Shown here in pieces: positions 1 through 11,100 of a stretch of DNA of 64,000 bases. The stretch's first letter is position 1. Every line of letters starts with the position of its first letter. The notes under the pieces are model-generated. The model was given only the letters and a program-made list of their open reading frames with translations, had not been told where the DNA came from and did not search any database. Position numbers and translations under genes: made by a program. Source of the DNA: Forficula auricularia (taxonomy: Eukaryota > Arthropoda > Insecta > Dermaptera > Forficulidae); NCBI GenBank assembly GCA_024734495.1, contig JALMQS010000099.1, forward strand, positions 103,544,320 to 103,608,319. The letters are read 5' to 3'.

Positions 1-299
1 CCTATACATAAATTTTTAAATGATCAAAGAAAAATGTATTCTTTCTAATTCTTCAAATATTTCTTGATTTTCATTTTTTCTCTCTCTCGTTTGTCGAAGC
101 ATAATAATTTTTCTTTAGCTTGTTTCGAGTTTCTCTAAATTAATAATTATTTTTTTCAATGAATGAAAATTTTATATTTATAGAATTTTTAAAATATTTT
201 CTCCAAATGTAGCTAAAAATAATAGGGAACAAATACTTTGTTTGATAGTACTATTTTTTTTTTTTTTTTTTTAGTAGATGGGAGGTTATGCACGCTTTA
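1..299. other. AT-rich non-coding sequence
   Basis: No gene, inverted repeat or recognisable element is visible. A T-run lies at about 253-272. Confidence 0.5.
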
Positions 300-790
300 A
301 TATCAAAATAAATAGCGTATTTTTGTCTCGTATTCCAGAATCTGATATAAAGCAATTTCGTAAAATGTTGCTCACCATTAAACGATCACCCGTTCTCGTA
401 GTGCATCTTTTCTGTCTGGGGGACAACTTTTGGCGGCCGAAAAACTCGAAATTATGGAACCTTTCCAGTTTTTCGTTTATAACTCGAAAAAGTTCATATT
501 TTATAAATAACCGTTCTATACTCAATTAAAGAAGACATAATTTTTGAGTTGATTAAAAAAAGAAATCTAAAATTGGTTTAGAAGTTCAATTTTAATGGGA
601 CCCAAAAAACAGCCCACAGGATTTGAATATCCCTAAAACTCGCACTTTTTTCGATTTTTTCCCCATTTCGACCATGATGAAGCACCATTTCCACAAAAAC
701 CATTCTATATATTTTTAAACTAGATTAAATTTGCTACAATTTAAACAAAGTTGCATCTTAATTGAATAATAGTAACCAGTGTCGCTAAGG
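300..790 (+). repeat. Dispersed repeat family A, copy 1
   Basis: The segment at 640-785 is matched in reverse complement by 12182-12310; both carry a CATTTCGACC stretch, the CATTCTATA block and the AAACTAGATTAAATTTGCT block in the same order. The region 400-470 (GGCCGAAAAACTCGAAA) also matches 12330-12410 inverted. The open frames seen here on both strands have no recognisable protein content and fall inside the repeat, so they are not called as genes. The element class is unknown. Confidence 0.6.
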
Positions 791-899
791 TTGAAAAATT
801 TAGAGCAAAAACCATGGCATTTCGGTCTACAAAAAAGCTCTTAACAAGTAAATATCGAAAAAATTATATTTTTTGAGATAATAATTGTTTTGTCAAAAT

Positions 900-1290
900 A
901 TCTGTTAGTCTGTTAGTTAGTTAGTCTGTGCGTTACCAAATTTTTGTGGACAAGCTAGCTCAAAAACGAGTGTGAATATCGAAACCAAATTTCACAGGTA
1001 GTTTTGGCCCATTGAGATTAAGAGCTGATTAGATTTTGGTGCATATCGACCCAAATTTAAGGGGTGGTGGAGGGGGGTTAAAAATTAAAAATCTAGGTCG
1101 CTTGAGCAAACTCAACCAAATTTTGTATACATAATCAGTGTGCCCCTAGGAGTCTAAAAATTCAAAAACTACCCCCTCCCCTACATGATTAAAAATAATT
1201 TTATTAAATATTAATATAAGTGAGGGCCCAGGTTGTATGGTAAATTCAAGTGGATGGCCACATCAGAACACGTCATCTTATTTTAATCTT
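900..1290 (+). repeat. Dispersed repeat with ACTCAACCAAATTTTGTATACATA core
   Basis: Holds a short GTTAGT-rich stretch, then AGAGCTGATTAGATTTTG (echoed near 43725) and an AACTCAACCAAATTTTGTAT block. The same block recurs at 34830, 48065, 61890 and 62010 next to G-runs and the words AATGCAAAAACTA. The end (1225-1265, GTGGATGGCCACATCA) recurs at 6335-6372. In 61420-62347 the block lies within a Helitron, so this may be Helitron-derived. Confidence 0.5.
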
Positions 1291-2090
1291 TTTAGGATCC
1301 TAGAAATTGAACATAATAAATAAATATCTTTAATTGTAAAATATTTATTAAAAATTAGGTGGGCGGTTAATTTTGCCGCTGAGTGTAGGTTACGCCATTG
1401 TCTGTAATGGAAAATCTTTTAATTAAAATGATTAATATGAAAGTTGTAACTGTATTCATTAGACGAAGACGACAAATAAATTATTCAAAACAAAAAAAGT
1501 AATATAAGTATAAAACTAATTCGTAACTGTCATTTGAAAATAATAATCACTAGAAAAAAAGCATACAATTTGTTGTACTTTTGTTGATTTATCTTCTAAC
1601 ATTTGTATGGTATTATTCTTGTTTCCTTCCGCTTTCCAAATATAGCAATGAATAAAACATAATATTATGAGTAATTTCAAGAAACGAAAAATTGTATATA
1701 TCAGAGTTGGGAAAAACTATACACATTTCATAAAACAAAATGTTAATGAAACTCAAACTGGGATTAAGAGAGCGGAACGTTTTTGTTTCTTCTGTGTCTT
1801 GTCTTTGCTATCTATAGAGTTTGCGGAAAACAAAAAAAGAAAGTTTGTTGGATCAAGTTTTAAGGGCTCTTTTAGTGCTTGTCGCTTCACAGTCATCAAT
1901 TTCGAATCACCGAGTTCTTTAACATCCCGCGCAATCAATACACCTGTCTTGGTGCTCTTTTACAATAATTAGAAATCTAGTATCTTTAAAAAGAGTAGGT
2001 AAAGTTTCGATTATCTTTGATAATGGAGGGTATGGATAAGCGAAAATTAACTGATTAGTTATGAATACAAATTGTTTAGATATCATAATA
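1291..2090. other. AT-rich stretch without supported features
   Basis: Short overlapping open frames occur on both strands at 1667-2152. They show no known motif and no splice or codon pattern that separates them from chance. Confidence 0.4.
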
Positions 2091-2093
2091 ATA

Positions 2094-2165
2094 AGTCCCT
2101 GGAGAATCGAGCGATGCTTTTTTTGCAATTTTGAAAAAAGTCGATTTTTCAAAAGTTTATATCTC
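2094..2165 (-). mobile_element. Helitron 3'-end fragment
   Basis: Reading the minus strand gives a short form of the 3' end seen in full at 14840-14925 and 56706-56840: a CGATTTTT block, then GAGCATCGCT..., then CTCCAGGGACTTA. The subterminal hairpin is damaged (GAGCGATGC keeps only one side). It abuts the target site of the hAT element that follows. Confidence 0.4.
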
Positions 2166-2284
2166 AGCTTCTATATAACTTAGAGCAGGGGTTCCAAACC
2201 GGTGGTACGCGGGAAAGATTCATGCGCATGAGTGATGTGAGCAACATGCTATTAATTTTTGACAAACTCAACACACTGAGCTTG

Positions 2285-2829
2285 GGACTTTAGGGACCAA
2301 ACAGAACAGCCTTCACAGCAAGTGACAAAATAAACTCCTTCAAGAGAAAGTTGATCCTGTTTTGTTCACAAATACAGGAGGAGAATTTATTTGCATTTCC
2401 CATTCTATCATCATTTTTTGAAGAAAATGAAATATCTCCAATGCCAGATGTGGTTGCAGATATCATTGTTTACTTGGAAGGCCTTCAAAAAAGCTTAAGA
2501 AGTATTTCAAGATTATTCAAAAGTGGACTGGCACAGAAATTCTTTTTCGGAACCTCGCCAAATGAATTGGAACTAAAAGAAAGTTTTATCGATCTTCAGA
2601 AGATAGTTCTCAGAAGATAGTTCCATGAAAGATTATTTTAAAGAGAAATCTTTAATTAACTTCTGGATCGGATGTAAAACCGAGTACCCTTTGATCTTCC
2701 GGCAAGCTCTGCTATTTTTGATGCCATTTGTTACGAGTTACTTGTGTGAGAGTGGATTTTCTGAACTCTTTGTACATAAAAAGTAAACATAGAAGCAGAT
2801 TAAGTGTTGAAGAGGACTTAAGAAACTAA
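2285..2829 (+). pseudogene. hAT transposase C-terminal remnant (ZBED5/SCAND3-like dimerisation region)
   Basis: The + strand reads KINSFKRKL... and then an open stretch of 89 codons from Met at 2351 to 2620. A frameshift near 2605 then opens EDSSMKDYF, NFWIGCKTEYPLIF, LLFLMPFVTSYLCESGFSEL and, after a second frameshift near 2788, SRLSVEEDLRN. The order FW.....EYP, L.PF.T.YLCE.GFS and RL.VE.DLR is the hallmark of the C-terminal dimerisation domain of hAT transposases of the ZBED5/SCAND3 type, which helps the enzyme assemble on DNA. Only this end is left: the BED finger and most of the RNase H-like catalytic core are absent. Frameshifts and stops rule out function. It lies inside the hAT ends described above, so it belongs to that element. 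The family call is firm; the subgroup is a judgement from memory of the motifs. Confidence 0.8.
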
Positions 2830-3039
2830 TGTTGATATTTTAATCACAGGCAAACAACAACAAGTTTCGCACTTAATAGACTATAAAAGTGTATTTTGTA
2901 TGATGATTAATTTTTTACTGAGTTTGTACTAATTTTTTATTTGTATGTTTTTAGACCTATAGGTAATAAATAAAACTGTAAATTAATACCATTTTAATCT
3001 TTTTATTTCTCCTTTATTATAAGCATGTTTTTTTTACTT

Positions 3040-3660
3040 TATCCAATGCAAAGCATGGGTAAAGTATTGTAATCACTCTCGGGGCAAGCGTGGCTTCAAA
3101 GGGTCCTCAGGTAAAAACTACGGAACCCATGGACTCAATTAAAGTCACAAATTGTAGTATTCAATTAGGTTGAATTTTAGCACGTGACGGTTTTGCCAAA
3201 AATTACAAGGGGTCTCGTCGAGAGGCCAAAAAGTGCCATTTTTTCATTTAGTGCGTGCGGATGGATGTATGGATGTATGTATGGATGGATGTATGTTATC
3301 GTTTTTTTGGCCCACGATTTTTTCCACACCGTTGCACCGATTGAAATGAAATTAAAAACCTAGCATTCTTTTAACAAAATGAAGCGCTGATTAGTTTTTG
3401 GTACATATCGGTCCACAAACATTAGTACTTTATTTCAGTACTTTTTTAGTTTTTTCTAAATATCTTGAAAATGACTTAACCAATTTTGATGAAATTTAAT
3501 ATCCTAATTAAGTACCTTGGGGACCACAAAAAAGGTTAAATAAAGTTTTTAGTAAAATTATATTTTAAAGTACTTTACTCAAGAACATATTAATATTTCA
3601 AATGAATTTGGATAAAGTTTAGCAACGATTCGTTGCAGTTTATTTTTTTATTTTTTGGCT
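3040..3660 (+). repeat. Dispersed repeat B, copy 1
   Basis: Starts near ACTTTATCCAATGC and ends near GGATAAAGTTTAGCAACG. Internal marks are TTTTAGCACGTGACGG, a GGATGGATGTATG microsatellite, AAATGAAGCGCTGATTAG and GAAATTTAATATCCTAATTA. The same series is found at 9630-10190 (inverted), 21745-22970 (same strand, interrupted) and 35950-36215 (inverted, truncated). The ends hold short inverted CTTTATCCAA motifs. No coding content is seen; the class is unknown. Confidence 0.75.
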
Positions 3661-3714
3661 TTTTCGGCCATGGTAGCCATAAGCCATTTACGATACTATT
3701 TATTTTTATTTTTA

Positions 3715-3830
3715 AATTTGTCTCTACCTCGGGGGTCAGATTTTAGCCGGATGCCTCGAGCCGGATTCGAACTCGGGTCCTCTTGGTTAGCTGGCTGACA
3801 TGCTACCGCCTAGCATACCCGACCCCATGT
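3715..3830 (-). ncRNA. tRNA-like SINE head
   Basis: On the minus strand there is a good RNA polymerase III B box, GAGTTCGAATCC (3763-3774), preceded about 35 nt upstream by an A-box-like TGCTAGGCGG (3807-3816). The order and spacing fit the head of a tRNA-derived SINE. The acceptor ends do not pair as a proper tRNA would, and an A-rich run (3700-3715) follows on the 3' side. A functional tRNA gene is therefore unlikely. It sits inside the hAT element. Confidence 0.55.
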
Positions 3831-4029
3831 TATAAATAAACAAATATCTAACCATTAAATATGAAGTTTTCTCAGAATTTAATTCAAAAAGCCTTTGAAC
3901 ACTTTTAGAAGAGTAAATATTATAGGTTTATTAAAATATTTAGGTCTGGTATACGACAAAATTTCTCAAAAAGTCAAGTAGTACGCAGGTGCAAAAAAGA
4001 TTGGGAACCCCTGACTTAGAGACTTGTTT

Positions 4030-4429
4030 CGTGCGGCATTCTTTTCTGTAAACCCTCTACTTTTAAGAAAAAAATTGATCATTGGTTCACACTCAAGTCC
4101 GGCTTCACATGGAGCTGCTAACTAAACCACTGTTTCAGAGAAATTTTGCCTATTTTTAAAATGCTGTCATTTCTACAGTTTTCGAAGTAGAGGGTTGATC
4201 AGGAGCTGATATTTTTGTTCAGGTATACTCTGAAGGAATCTACCCACTTTTACTTGATTGTTTCTATTTCGTTAAGTTATGGCTATCTAAAGCCGATCGA
4301 TTTTTGAAAAACCGTCATTTTCAGATAGCCAGAACTTTTTTCTTTCAAATCGAAATCCTTTGAAATTTTAAGGAAGTATATTTCAATATATCCTTAAACA
4401 ACCTTGAATATTTCAATTTTAGAATAGAA
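4030..4429. other. Unassigned sequence between hAT and LINE region
   Basis: A small inverted pair, CCCTCTACTTTTAAG (4053) and CGAAGTAGAGGG (4184), is the only structure seen. No gene. Confidence 0.4.
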
Positions 4430-6145
4430 GTGGTTTCTGAGCTGCGAATTTTTAATTATTATCAACTTTTCGATTTAATAAGACATTTTTTGTGGTTCTA
4501 TCATCAATTTTGTAATTTTAACACAAATAACTGATATTTTTCAGAAAATATATTAGAAAATGAAAGATCAAAATGGATTGTTTGAGAAAATTGAGCTGAA
4601 AAAGTACTATAATAATTTTTAATTTGATTTACTTTTTAAAATTTTAATCAAAGTTCAAATCCTAACCAAATAATCCAAAGAAGAGAATAGAAATAAAATA
4701 GAGTTTAGCAAAATCTGGGGGAAGACCAGTTCGGCTTAGGCAGTTAGAGTGTCCGGAGGCTACCTTTCTCTTAGACTAATAAATAGAAAGGCTTTACTAG
4801 GAAGAGAAATATGGTCTATTAATGGATTCATAGACCTGAAAAAGCATTCAGGATACTGCCGGAGTCAACAGGGAAACTAGAAGAACGAGAAATATTAAGG
4901 AACAGAAACAAATTCAGAGAGAAGACGACCTCACAACTATCAACTGACACTAGAAACTATAAACAGTTGAGTGATGTGTGTCACAGCAGCCAACAGCTAC
5001 AAGGCATATGAGGTGCTCAGAGCCACCCATGATTTTCAACTTATACATAGAAGAAGCGATTAAAGAATTCAAAGACAAAATTGATACAGGTATAGAAATC
5101 CAAGGTCAAAAGATCGCTATGTTAAGATTTGCCGATGACATTGCCCTTCTAGGAAGCAATAAAAAAGAATTAGAGGACGCCTTGAATGGAATTAACCAAA
5201 TCCTAATAGAAGAAATCAAAATGAAAATAAAACAAGAATAAAACCAAGGTCCTAGTATGTACAAAAAGAACAAACGAGACAGGAATGCATCAAAATTAAT
5301 CCAAGAAAACCTAGAAGGAGTTAAGGAATTCCGCTACCTAGGAAGTAAAATAACATGGGATGGGAGGAGCAAAAACGAAATTAAATCAAGAATTGCCCAA
5401 GCAAAAATGGGGTTTAATTCAAAACAAAAACTACTATGCTCCTCCTCAATCAGCTTAGCAAACAGGAAGTTGCTATTGAAGACATATGTATGGAGCATAG
5501 CCATGTACGGGTGTGAAACCTGGACAATTGGAAAAAGCGAGAAAGAGATTGGAGGCTTTCGAAATGTGGTGCTACAGAAGAATGATCAATATCAAATTAA
5601 TGGATAAAAATTACAAATGAAGAAAAGTTCTTGGAAAGAATCGGAGAAAGAAGAACCTTGTGGAAGAGTCTGAAGAAGAGAAGAGGTCACTGATGATGGG
5701 GACACACTGAGACATGGGGGACTGCTTAGGGATATCTTGGAGGGGGAGGTGGGAAAGAAAAGGGGAAGGGGAAGACCCAGATTAGAATATTTCAACCAAA
5801 TAATTGGGGATATGGGATGCCAGACATTTAGAGAGGTTAAACAGCTGGCGGGGGACAGAGCTGATGTGGAGGATTAGATTAAAGCTAGCATCAAACCAGT
5901 CTGAGGACTGTATACTGAAGGATGGCTGATGGAACTGCATATGAATAAAAAAAAAATATTTTCCATTTTTTTGCTCAATTTTCTCAAACAATCCATTTTG
6001 CTCCTTATTTTCTAATATATTTTCTGAAAAATATCAATTATTTGTGTTAAAATTACAAAATTGATGATAAAACCACAAAAAATGTCATATTAAATCGAAA
6101 AGTGGATATTTTAAAAAATTCATAGCACGGAAACCACTGGTGGGG
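4430..6145. repeat. Long inverted repeat (arms 4430-4602 and 5973-6145) around a LINE
   Basis: The left arm carries TTTCGATTTAATAAGACATT, GTGGTTCTATCATCAATTTTG, ACACAAATAA and CAAAATGGATTGTTTGAGAA. The right arm carries all of these in reverse complement, with only scattered mismatches over about 170 bp. Between the arms lies a degraded LINE fragment. Either a foldback element received a LINE insertion, or a duplication-inversion took place. Confidence 0.8.
4708..5957 (+). pseudogene. Non-LTR retrotransposon (RTE-like) reverse transcriptase fragment
   Basis: A 5'-truncated, frameshifted copy of the LINE seen on the minus strand at 17474-19380. The open part 4978-5241 contains the reverse transcriptase motif C, FADD (codons at 5128-5139), after NLYIEEAIKEF. 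The next frame (5257-5607) holds the thumb and tail region with FRYLGSKITWDG and YGCETWTIG, which is typical of insect endonuclease/reverse transcriptase LINEs. The segment 4740-4900 corresponds to the fingers but is scrambled relative to the other copy. The 3' end reads CTGAGGACTGTATACTGAAG and runs into A-rich sequence at 5945-5957. Multiple frameshifts show that it is dead. The clade (RTE versus a related one) is not certain. Confidence 0.85.
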
Positions 6146-6309
6146 TTCAAAAATAAATTAAAATAATAAAATTTCAAAACAAAATTCGAAGAAAAATGAT
6201 ATTTTAAATTAGAAGATTCTCATTTAACATATAAAGAGATATCATAAATTGCTAATGAGTCCAAAATTCAGAGGGGGACTGAGAGTTGATTATAAATTAT
6301 TTTATATAA

Positions 6310-6375
6310 TACCATATTAAATTCGAGAGAAGGGGCAGGTGTATGGTAAGATCATGTGGATGGCCACATCAACTT
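6310..6375 (+). repeat. Short repeat shared with 1215-1265
   Basis: Both contain GTGTATGGTAA/TTGTATGGTAA followed by GTGGATGGCCACATCA. It is part of an unknown dispersed family. Confidence 0.5.
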
Positions 6376-6488
6376 ATTTTTTTTTGGTAATAAAAAAACC
6401 TCTCCCTCTTTTTATTTATTTAATTTATTTGTGTTAAGAGCTAAAGAAGTAATAATAAAAATAATTATTGATGAATCTATCAAATGAA

Positions 6489-6955
6489 TTTTATTAAACC
6501 AATTATTTTACATTAATTAATGTATACATTGTATTTTGCTTCGATTCCGGAGATTACTTCTCCACCATCGAGTGTCCTTATTCATCTTTAGTCCTTGTTT
6601 TTAATAAGAGGAAAAATCTAATTAGATAAAAACCTCTTTTCCGATTATTATTTCAATTCCATTATTCCCTCAATCAAGTCGATTGGTTCCAATCCTCCCA
6701 ATCCTATCAAATGTTTTGTTTGTTTTTTTTTTTATAAATTTTATTAAACCAATTATTTTACATTAATTAATGTATACCTTGTATTTTAGCTTCGATTCCG
6801 GAGATTGCTTCTCCACCATCGAGTGTCCTTATTCATATTTAGTCCGTGTTTTTAATAAGAGGAAAAATCTAATTAGATAAAAAAACCTCTTTTCCGATAA
6901 TTATTTAAATTCCATTATTCCCCAATCAAATCGATTGGTCATTCACCTCTCTCCT
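6489..6955 (+). repeat. Tandem duplication, 250-bp period
   Basis: The block TTTTATTAAACCAATTATTT begins at 6489 and again at 6739. About 205 bp match almost fully (GATTCCGGAGATTRCTTCTCC, CATCGAGTGTCCTTATTCAT, TAAGAGGAAAAATCTAATTAG). A more diverged, inverted relative lies at 21590-21735. The unit class is unknown. Confidence 0.8.
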
Positions 6956-6959
6956 CCTC

Positions 6960-7440
6960 TCCTCTATAGAATGTTTTTAATAGATATTTCAAAAATTAAT
7001 ATTCATCTCATCCTGTTTGTGGAATTTAATTAAATTAAAATTGATAATATTTTCTAGCAATGATGAAAGCATGATGAAAAGCAATAAATAAATAAACATC
7101 TTGAACTGCCGTTGGGTGTATTTATTATTATCATTATTATCATTATTGGAATAAATAAATAATTTTTTGTTATTTCTGTTTATTATTTTGTACCTATTCA
7201 GGTGTCTGGTTGGGGGGAGGGGGGAAACAAATTAATACAGCAATCATGCTACTAACTACTTATATTTTATGTTTATTTATTATTTCAGTTAATTATTATT
7301 TTTGCTTTCAAAGAAACTTTAACTAATTATGTTTAATTAAAAATGAATATTCATACAATATGTGCATTGTGTGGTATATAAATATATAAAGGGTGGTTAA
7401 AAGTCATTTTTGAACACTGAGAAGTACAAGAATCATATAA
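6960..7440. other. AT-rich stretch with ATT/ATC simple repeats
   Basis: Contains a short (TTATCA)n run at about 7123-7150 and a G-rich patch at 7210-7226. No gene or element ends are seen. Confidence 0.4.
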
Positions 7441-7880
7441 AAACAGATGCGTAAGCCACACGGGGTCACAACCCCCCTCCCCCCCCCCAAGGACAGGGCT
7501 CATGGGATGAGTAAGGGCAACGACAAACCGTTTCTTATGGCAAACTAACTGTAATTAAATATATCTCATTTGTTTAATCAATAATTATTTTCTTTATTAA
7601 TTTCTTGAAGTACCTTTTTAGTCCAATTAAATTTTTCTCAGGGACCTCTCGCGGAGAGTTTTAGGATAGTTATAATTTCTACGACTCTATGTTTTTTGGT
7701 GTGCTGAATCCGAATCTGAGGTTTACTAACAAAATTTCGTGACGGAATATTGTCAAAATGCAAAAAAAAAAAGAAAAATCTCATTTTTTTTGGTGTTTTT
7801 TAAGCAGCAATTAAAACGATAGTTATTCGTAAATAACATTCCTTTTCAAAATGAAGTTCATAAAATGCCCAATAACTTCC
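7441..7880 (+). repeat. Relative of the hAT-type MITE at 57515-58063
   Basis: Begins CAGATGCGTAAGCCAC followed by a C-run, like CAGAGGCGTAGCCAC at 57515. The part 7490-7640 (GGGATGAGTAA, TATGGCAAACTAAC, TTTCTTGAAGTA) aligns directly with 57585-57705, while 7675-7800 (TTGGTGTGCTGAATCCGAATCTGAGG) matches 57800-57910 in reverse complement. I could not find a matching right end or target duplication. Confidence 0.6.
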
Positions 7881-8482
7881 CTCTCACCCCCACCCCCGAA
7901 ACTCCGCTATACCCCTGATTCCCCACCACTGTGCCCCACCTGTGAATTGAGTGATTCAACCATATGATTCATTTTATTCATCCAGAATGAAGAATAAATA
8001 AAACCTATCAAAATGTGTTGTTTTTTCAAAAATTGAGACCTGCTCAGGCGAAATATATTTTTAAGTAAATTCTTGATTATTTTTTATCTCTGCTTAAATG
8101 AATAATGTAAATCTTAATAAAAACAATTATAAAACGTTTATTAATATTTCTAACTTTTTAGGGGAGAACAAAAATATGTTGAAATCCACAATCACAACAC
8201 TTCCTTCATAGGCCTTTGAGAATAAAGGATGAACCTCCGACCGATTAATGTTCTGTCTGGGCACAAAGAATAAGAGTATCCTTTTTTTAAAATCCCTGAA
8301 AGAATGGGATTTGTCTCACCTGAGAATAATTGATTTGATTACGATAAAATCCATCAAAAACAATTTTGTCGTAGTATGTAGACCGTGACAGATCCAATTC
8401 GTCACCCCAAACCCCTAACCCGTAATTTATTAAAATCGAAGCCGTTTTCAAAATATAACCAAATATATAAAATAAGAGTAAA
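7880..8482 (-). mobile_element. Helitron-like copy, inverted relative of 14101-14650
   Basis: Read on the minus strand it runs CTCTTATT, TTTTGAAAACGGC, GGGTTAGGGGTTTGGG, CTGTCACGGTCT, ATTCTCAAAGGCC, GTGATTGTGGATTT, AACGTTTTATAATTGTTTTTA and a GTGGTTGAATCA-like stretch. This is the same order as 14101-14650 on the plus strand. The copies are about 80 % alike by eye. The 3' end is not clear. Confidence 0.65.
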
Positions 8483-8524
8483 CAAATAAATATAATAATT
8501 TTTAAATTATTAATAAGAGAGATA

Positions 8525-8558
8525 TATTAATAAATATATATATATATATATATATATG
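8525..8558. repeat. (TA)n microsatellite
   Basis: A run of TA dinucleotides, with flanking AT-rich sequence. Confidence 0.9.
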
Positions 8559-8699
8559 CAATTTTTGCTGTTTAATATATAGATAAGAAAAGATAAGATT
8601 TATAATTTTTATATCAACGATAAAATAATAAGCCAAATTAGAAATACCAATTATTTTATTAAAAGAAAGCTACGGAACGTTTGTATCGACTAGGTCTAG

Positions 8700-8850
8700 A
8701 CTCTAGATGGATCTAGTTGAAAGTTTTTGTTTCTTGCCGAGAGTAGCAGAGTGACATCATTGAAGAAACAAAGAGATTGTCTTCTGCTTGATGTATATGT
8801 TTATTTCTACCAAGCAGAATAATAAATCTTTTGCTTCTCTTGATTATCCC
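8700..8850 (+). repeat. Foldback-family fragment (GTTGTCCTCTGCTTG type)
   Basis: Starts TTGAAAGTTTTTGTTTCTTG, GCCGAGAGTAGCAGAG, then AAGAAACAAAGAGATTGTC and TTCTGCTTGATGTATATG. The intact palindromic copy at 37979-38218 has the same order. The second half (AAGCAGAA..AATCTTTTGCTTCTC) is a decayed inverse of the first. Confidence 0.65.
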
Positions 8851-9507
8851 TATAGGTTTGAAAAATGATTTAAAAAACCAGTATCATATTTATTTGAACG
8901 ATTAAGGGAGAAACTTTTGTTTCATTTTTCCTGCCCCACACTGCTGTTATCTTTTTATTAAACCTGCCACACAATAATAATTTAGATGAATAATTCTACA
9001 AAAGAATAATTATGATATGTATTATACTTTTAAGGGAATACTAATTGTAAATTAGCCATAAATACTAAAAACATTTTTGCTTACATTATCAAAGGAAATA
9101 AGATTGTTTTATTAATTAAGAATAAAATAAATAAATAAAAATAAAAATTACAGAATATATTTTAGCTAGATATTTTTTATTTATTTATTTATTTATTATA
9201 CCCTTTATGCTGAGAAACAATGTTAGCAATTTTTTTTATAATAAAATAAAGAAATATAGATATATAGATGAGTTTTAAATTAATGATAGCTAAAATAAAA
9301 AAAAGTGTTAATTTTTCTACCAATTAATTAATCTGTATGAATTTTATAGAAAAGGGCGGGGTTAAAAAATATTTGATTTGGAAAATAATTGAATATAATT
9401 GTTGTAAGTCGTTAGCAATGCTTAAACCTTTGTCATTATTTTTGTTATTTAATTGCTGTTACAACAAACCACTTGTTTTGTAGGATAAAGTCTTTTTAAA
9501 CCATTTC
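8851..9507. other. AT-rich stretch without features
   Basis: Simple ATTT repeats near 9175-9200 only. Confidence 0.4.
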
Positions 9508-9629
9508 CTCTATCCCAGTGACTTCAACCGGTGGTTCGCGGAACCCCTGGGGAAGTAGTTGTGAGGTTTCATAGTAATATTGTGTTTTATGGATTTTTAA
9601 ACGCGAAGAAATCAAAAGTAATAAAATAA

Positions 9630-10200
9630 CCGTAATGGATCGTTAAACTTTATCCAAATTCATTTGAAATATTAATATGGTTCTTGAGTAAAGTAATTTT
9701 AAAATATAATTTCACTAAAAACTTTATTTAACCTTTTGTAGTCCCAAGGTACTTAATTAGGATATTAAATTTCATCAAATTGGTTCAGTCATTTTCAAGA
9801 TATTTAGAAAAAACTAAAAAGTACTGAAATAAAGTACCAATGCTTGTGAACCGTATGTACACAACAAAACTAATCAGCGCTTCATTTTGTTAAACTAATG
9901 GTAGGTTTTCAATTTCATTTCAATCAGCGCAAAGGTGTGGAAAAAATCGTGGACGAAAAAACGATAACACACATACATACATCCATCCATCCATCCCCAA
10001 TGCACTCTCCAAAAAAATGGCACTTCTTAAGCCTTTCGACGAGATTCCAGGTAATTTTTGCAAACCGTCACGTGCTAAAATTCAACTATTGAATGTTCCT
10101 CTGGATTTTGCACTTTAATGGATTCAAGGGTCTGTAAAATTCAATTTTTTTGAGGATCCTTTGAATGATATTGCCGCGAGAGTGATTCAATTGGATAGCA
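9630..10200 (-). repeat. Dispersed repeat B, copy 2 (inverted)
   Basis: The minus strand repeats the series of copy 1: ACGTGACGG, GGATGGATGTATG, GAAGCGCTGATTAG, TTAATATCCTAATTAAGTACC, then GGATAAAGTTTAACG. It lies inside the second hAT element, in the opposite orientation to its coding remnant. The 64-codon frame seen at 9898-10092 is only a product of this repeat. Confidence 0.75.
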
Positions 10201-10789
10201 AAAAAAAAAAATTAAAGAACACACCCACTGCAAACAGATTGTTCTCGTTGCCTGTTTGTTAGAAATCTCATAATAATTTCAATATTTTCATTTCTTTTCC
10301 TGTTGGTTTTTCAAAATTACTCTATCAATATCAAAATTATACTGCCACTTTTGCTACATTATAATTTTACTTCTATTCAAGTAATCAAATACTATTCTCT
10401 TTTATTAACAACATTTATTTATATTGAAACATTTTATCAATGTGATTAGTATCATGTTCTGCTTTATATTTAAAATCATGGAGCCAGTTTTCCATTCTAT
10501 GCATTTATTTTTTTTATGCGTCGTACAATTGGAAATAAATATCAAAATTAAGGCAGTTTACTACAGATTCTAGAATTAGACGTTTGAGAATAGCGTCATG
10601 AACTGACGTTCATATCATATGGCTTAAAGGCACTTCGTAAAGTCTTGAGTGGATAGTGGATACCGTGACCCGCCAAGCTCTCGTGTGTAAATGATTAGCA
10701 ATAATTATTTAATTTTATTATTATGATAGCTCATTTTTATTATGGATCGATGGTACAAAAACGGGTCAAGTCTAGAAATCGAAGACAGC

Positions 10790-11100
10790 GGTAAATCGAG
10801 ATGATAGTACTGAAAGCTGTAGTGAGTGCACCGTTTGGCAGACGGAAAACAAAAGGAAATGATGATAGAAAAGGGAAAAAGCGGAAATATGACAGCGACT
10901 ATCTGCGAATTGGGTTTTCATTTTACTTGGGGATGAGTCGGAACCTAAACCACTTTGTATTATATGTAACGAAGTTCTTGCCAACAGCAGTTTAAAACCA
11001 TCACTTCTTTTCGCAGACGACATTGAAACAAAACGATCCGACGTCATCAAAAGTTTCATTAACGACTACATAGGGGGCTCGTCAAATTTTTTCGGACCTC
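10790..11100 (+). pseudogene. hAT transposase N-terminal remnant with BED-type zinc finger
   Basis: The plus strand encodes KKRKYDSDYLRIGFSF and, after a frameshift near 10925, GDESEPKPLCIICNEVLANS followed by SLKPSLL. The series KRKYD.DYL..GF.F, a charged stretch, PLC.IC...L.NS...PS matches the N-terminal BED-like zinc finger of ZBED5/SCAND3-type hAT transposases. That finger binds the element ends. The C-x2-C pair is present, but the expected H...H half following PS.L is lost. The remnant is joined almost directly to the right terminus, so nearly all the catalytic region has been deleted. Confidence 0.75.

Larger units (their letters stand above)
2178..4021 (+). mobile_element. hAT transposon, degenerate, with 8-bp target duplication
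   Basis: The element runs 2186-4013. It is flanked by a perfect 8-bp direct repeat, ACTTAGAG (2178-2185 and 4014-4021), the length expected of hAT insertions. The ends are imperfect inverted repeats: CAGGGGTTCC at the left and, read inward on the minus strand, CAGGGGTTCCCAATC at the right. It carries the C-terminal part of a hAT transposase (2285-2829), an internal copy of dispersed repeat B (3040-3660) and a tRNA-like SINE head (3715-3830). At 1.83 kb it is shorter than autonomous BED-type hATs and the coding part is broken, so it is dead. Confidence 0.85.

Noticed and set aside
3731..3830. Functional tRNA gene
   Set aside because: B box is good, but acceptor and anticodon stems do not form a normal cloverleaf by eye; a SINE head is more likely.
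7441..7922. Complete hAT MITE with the right end CCCCTG at 7916
   Set aside because: That right end aligns with the Helitron-like copy next door, and no 8-bp target duplication was found.
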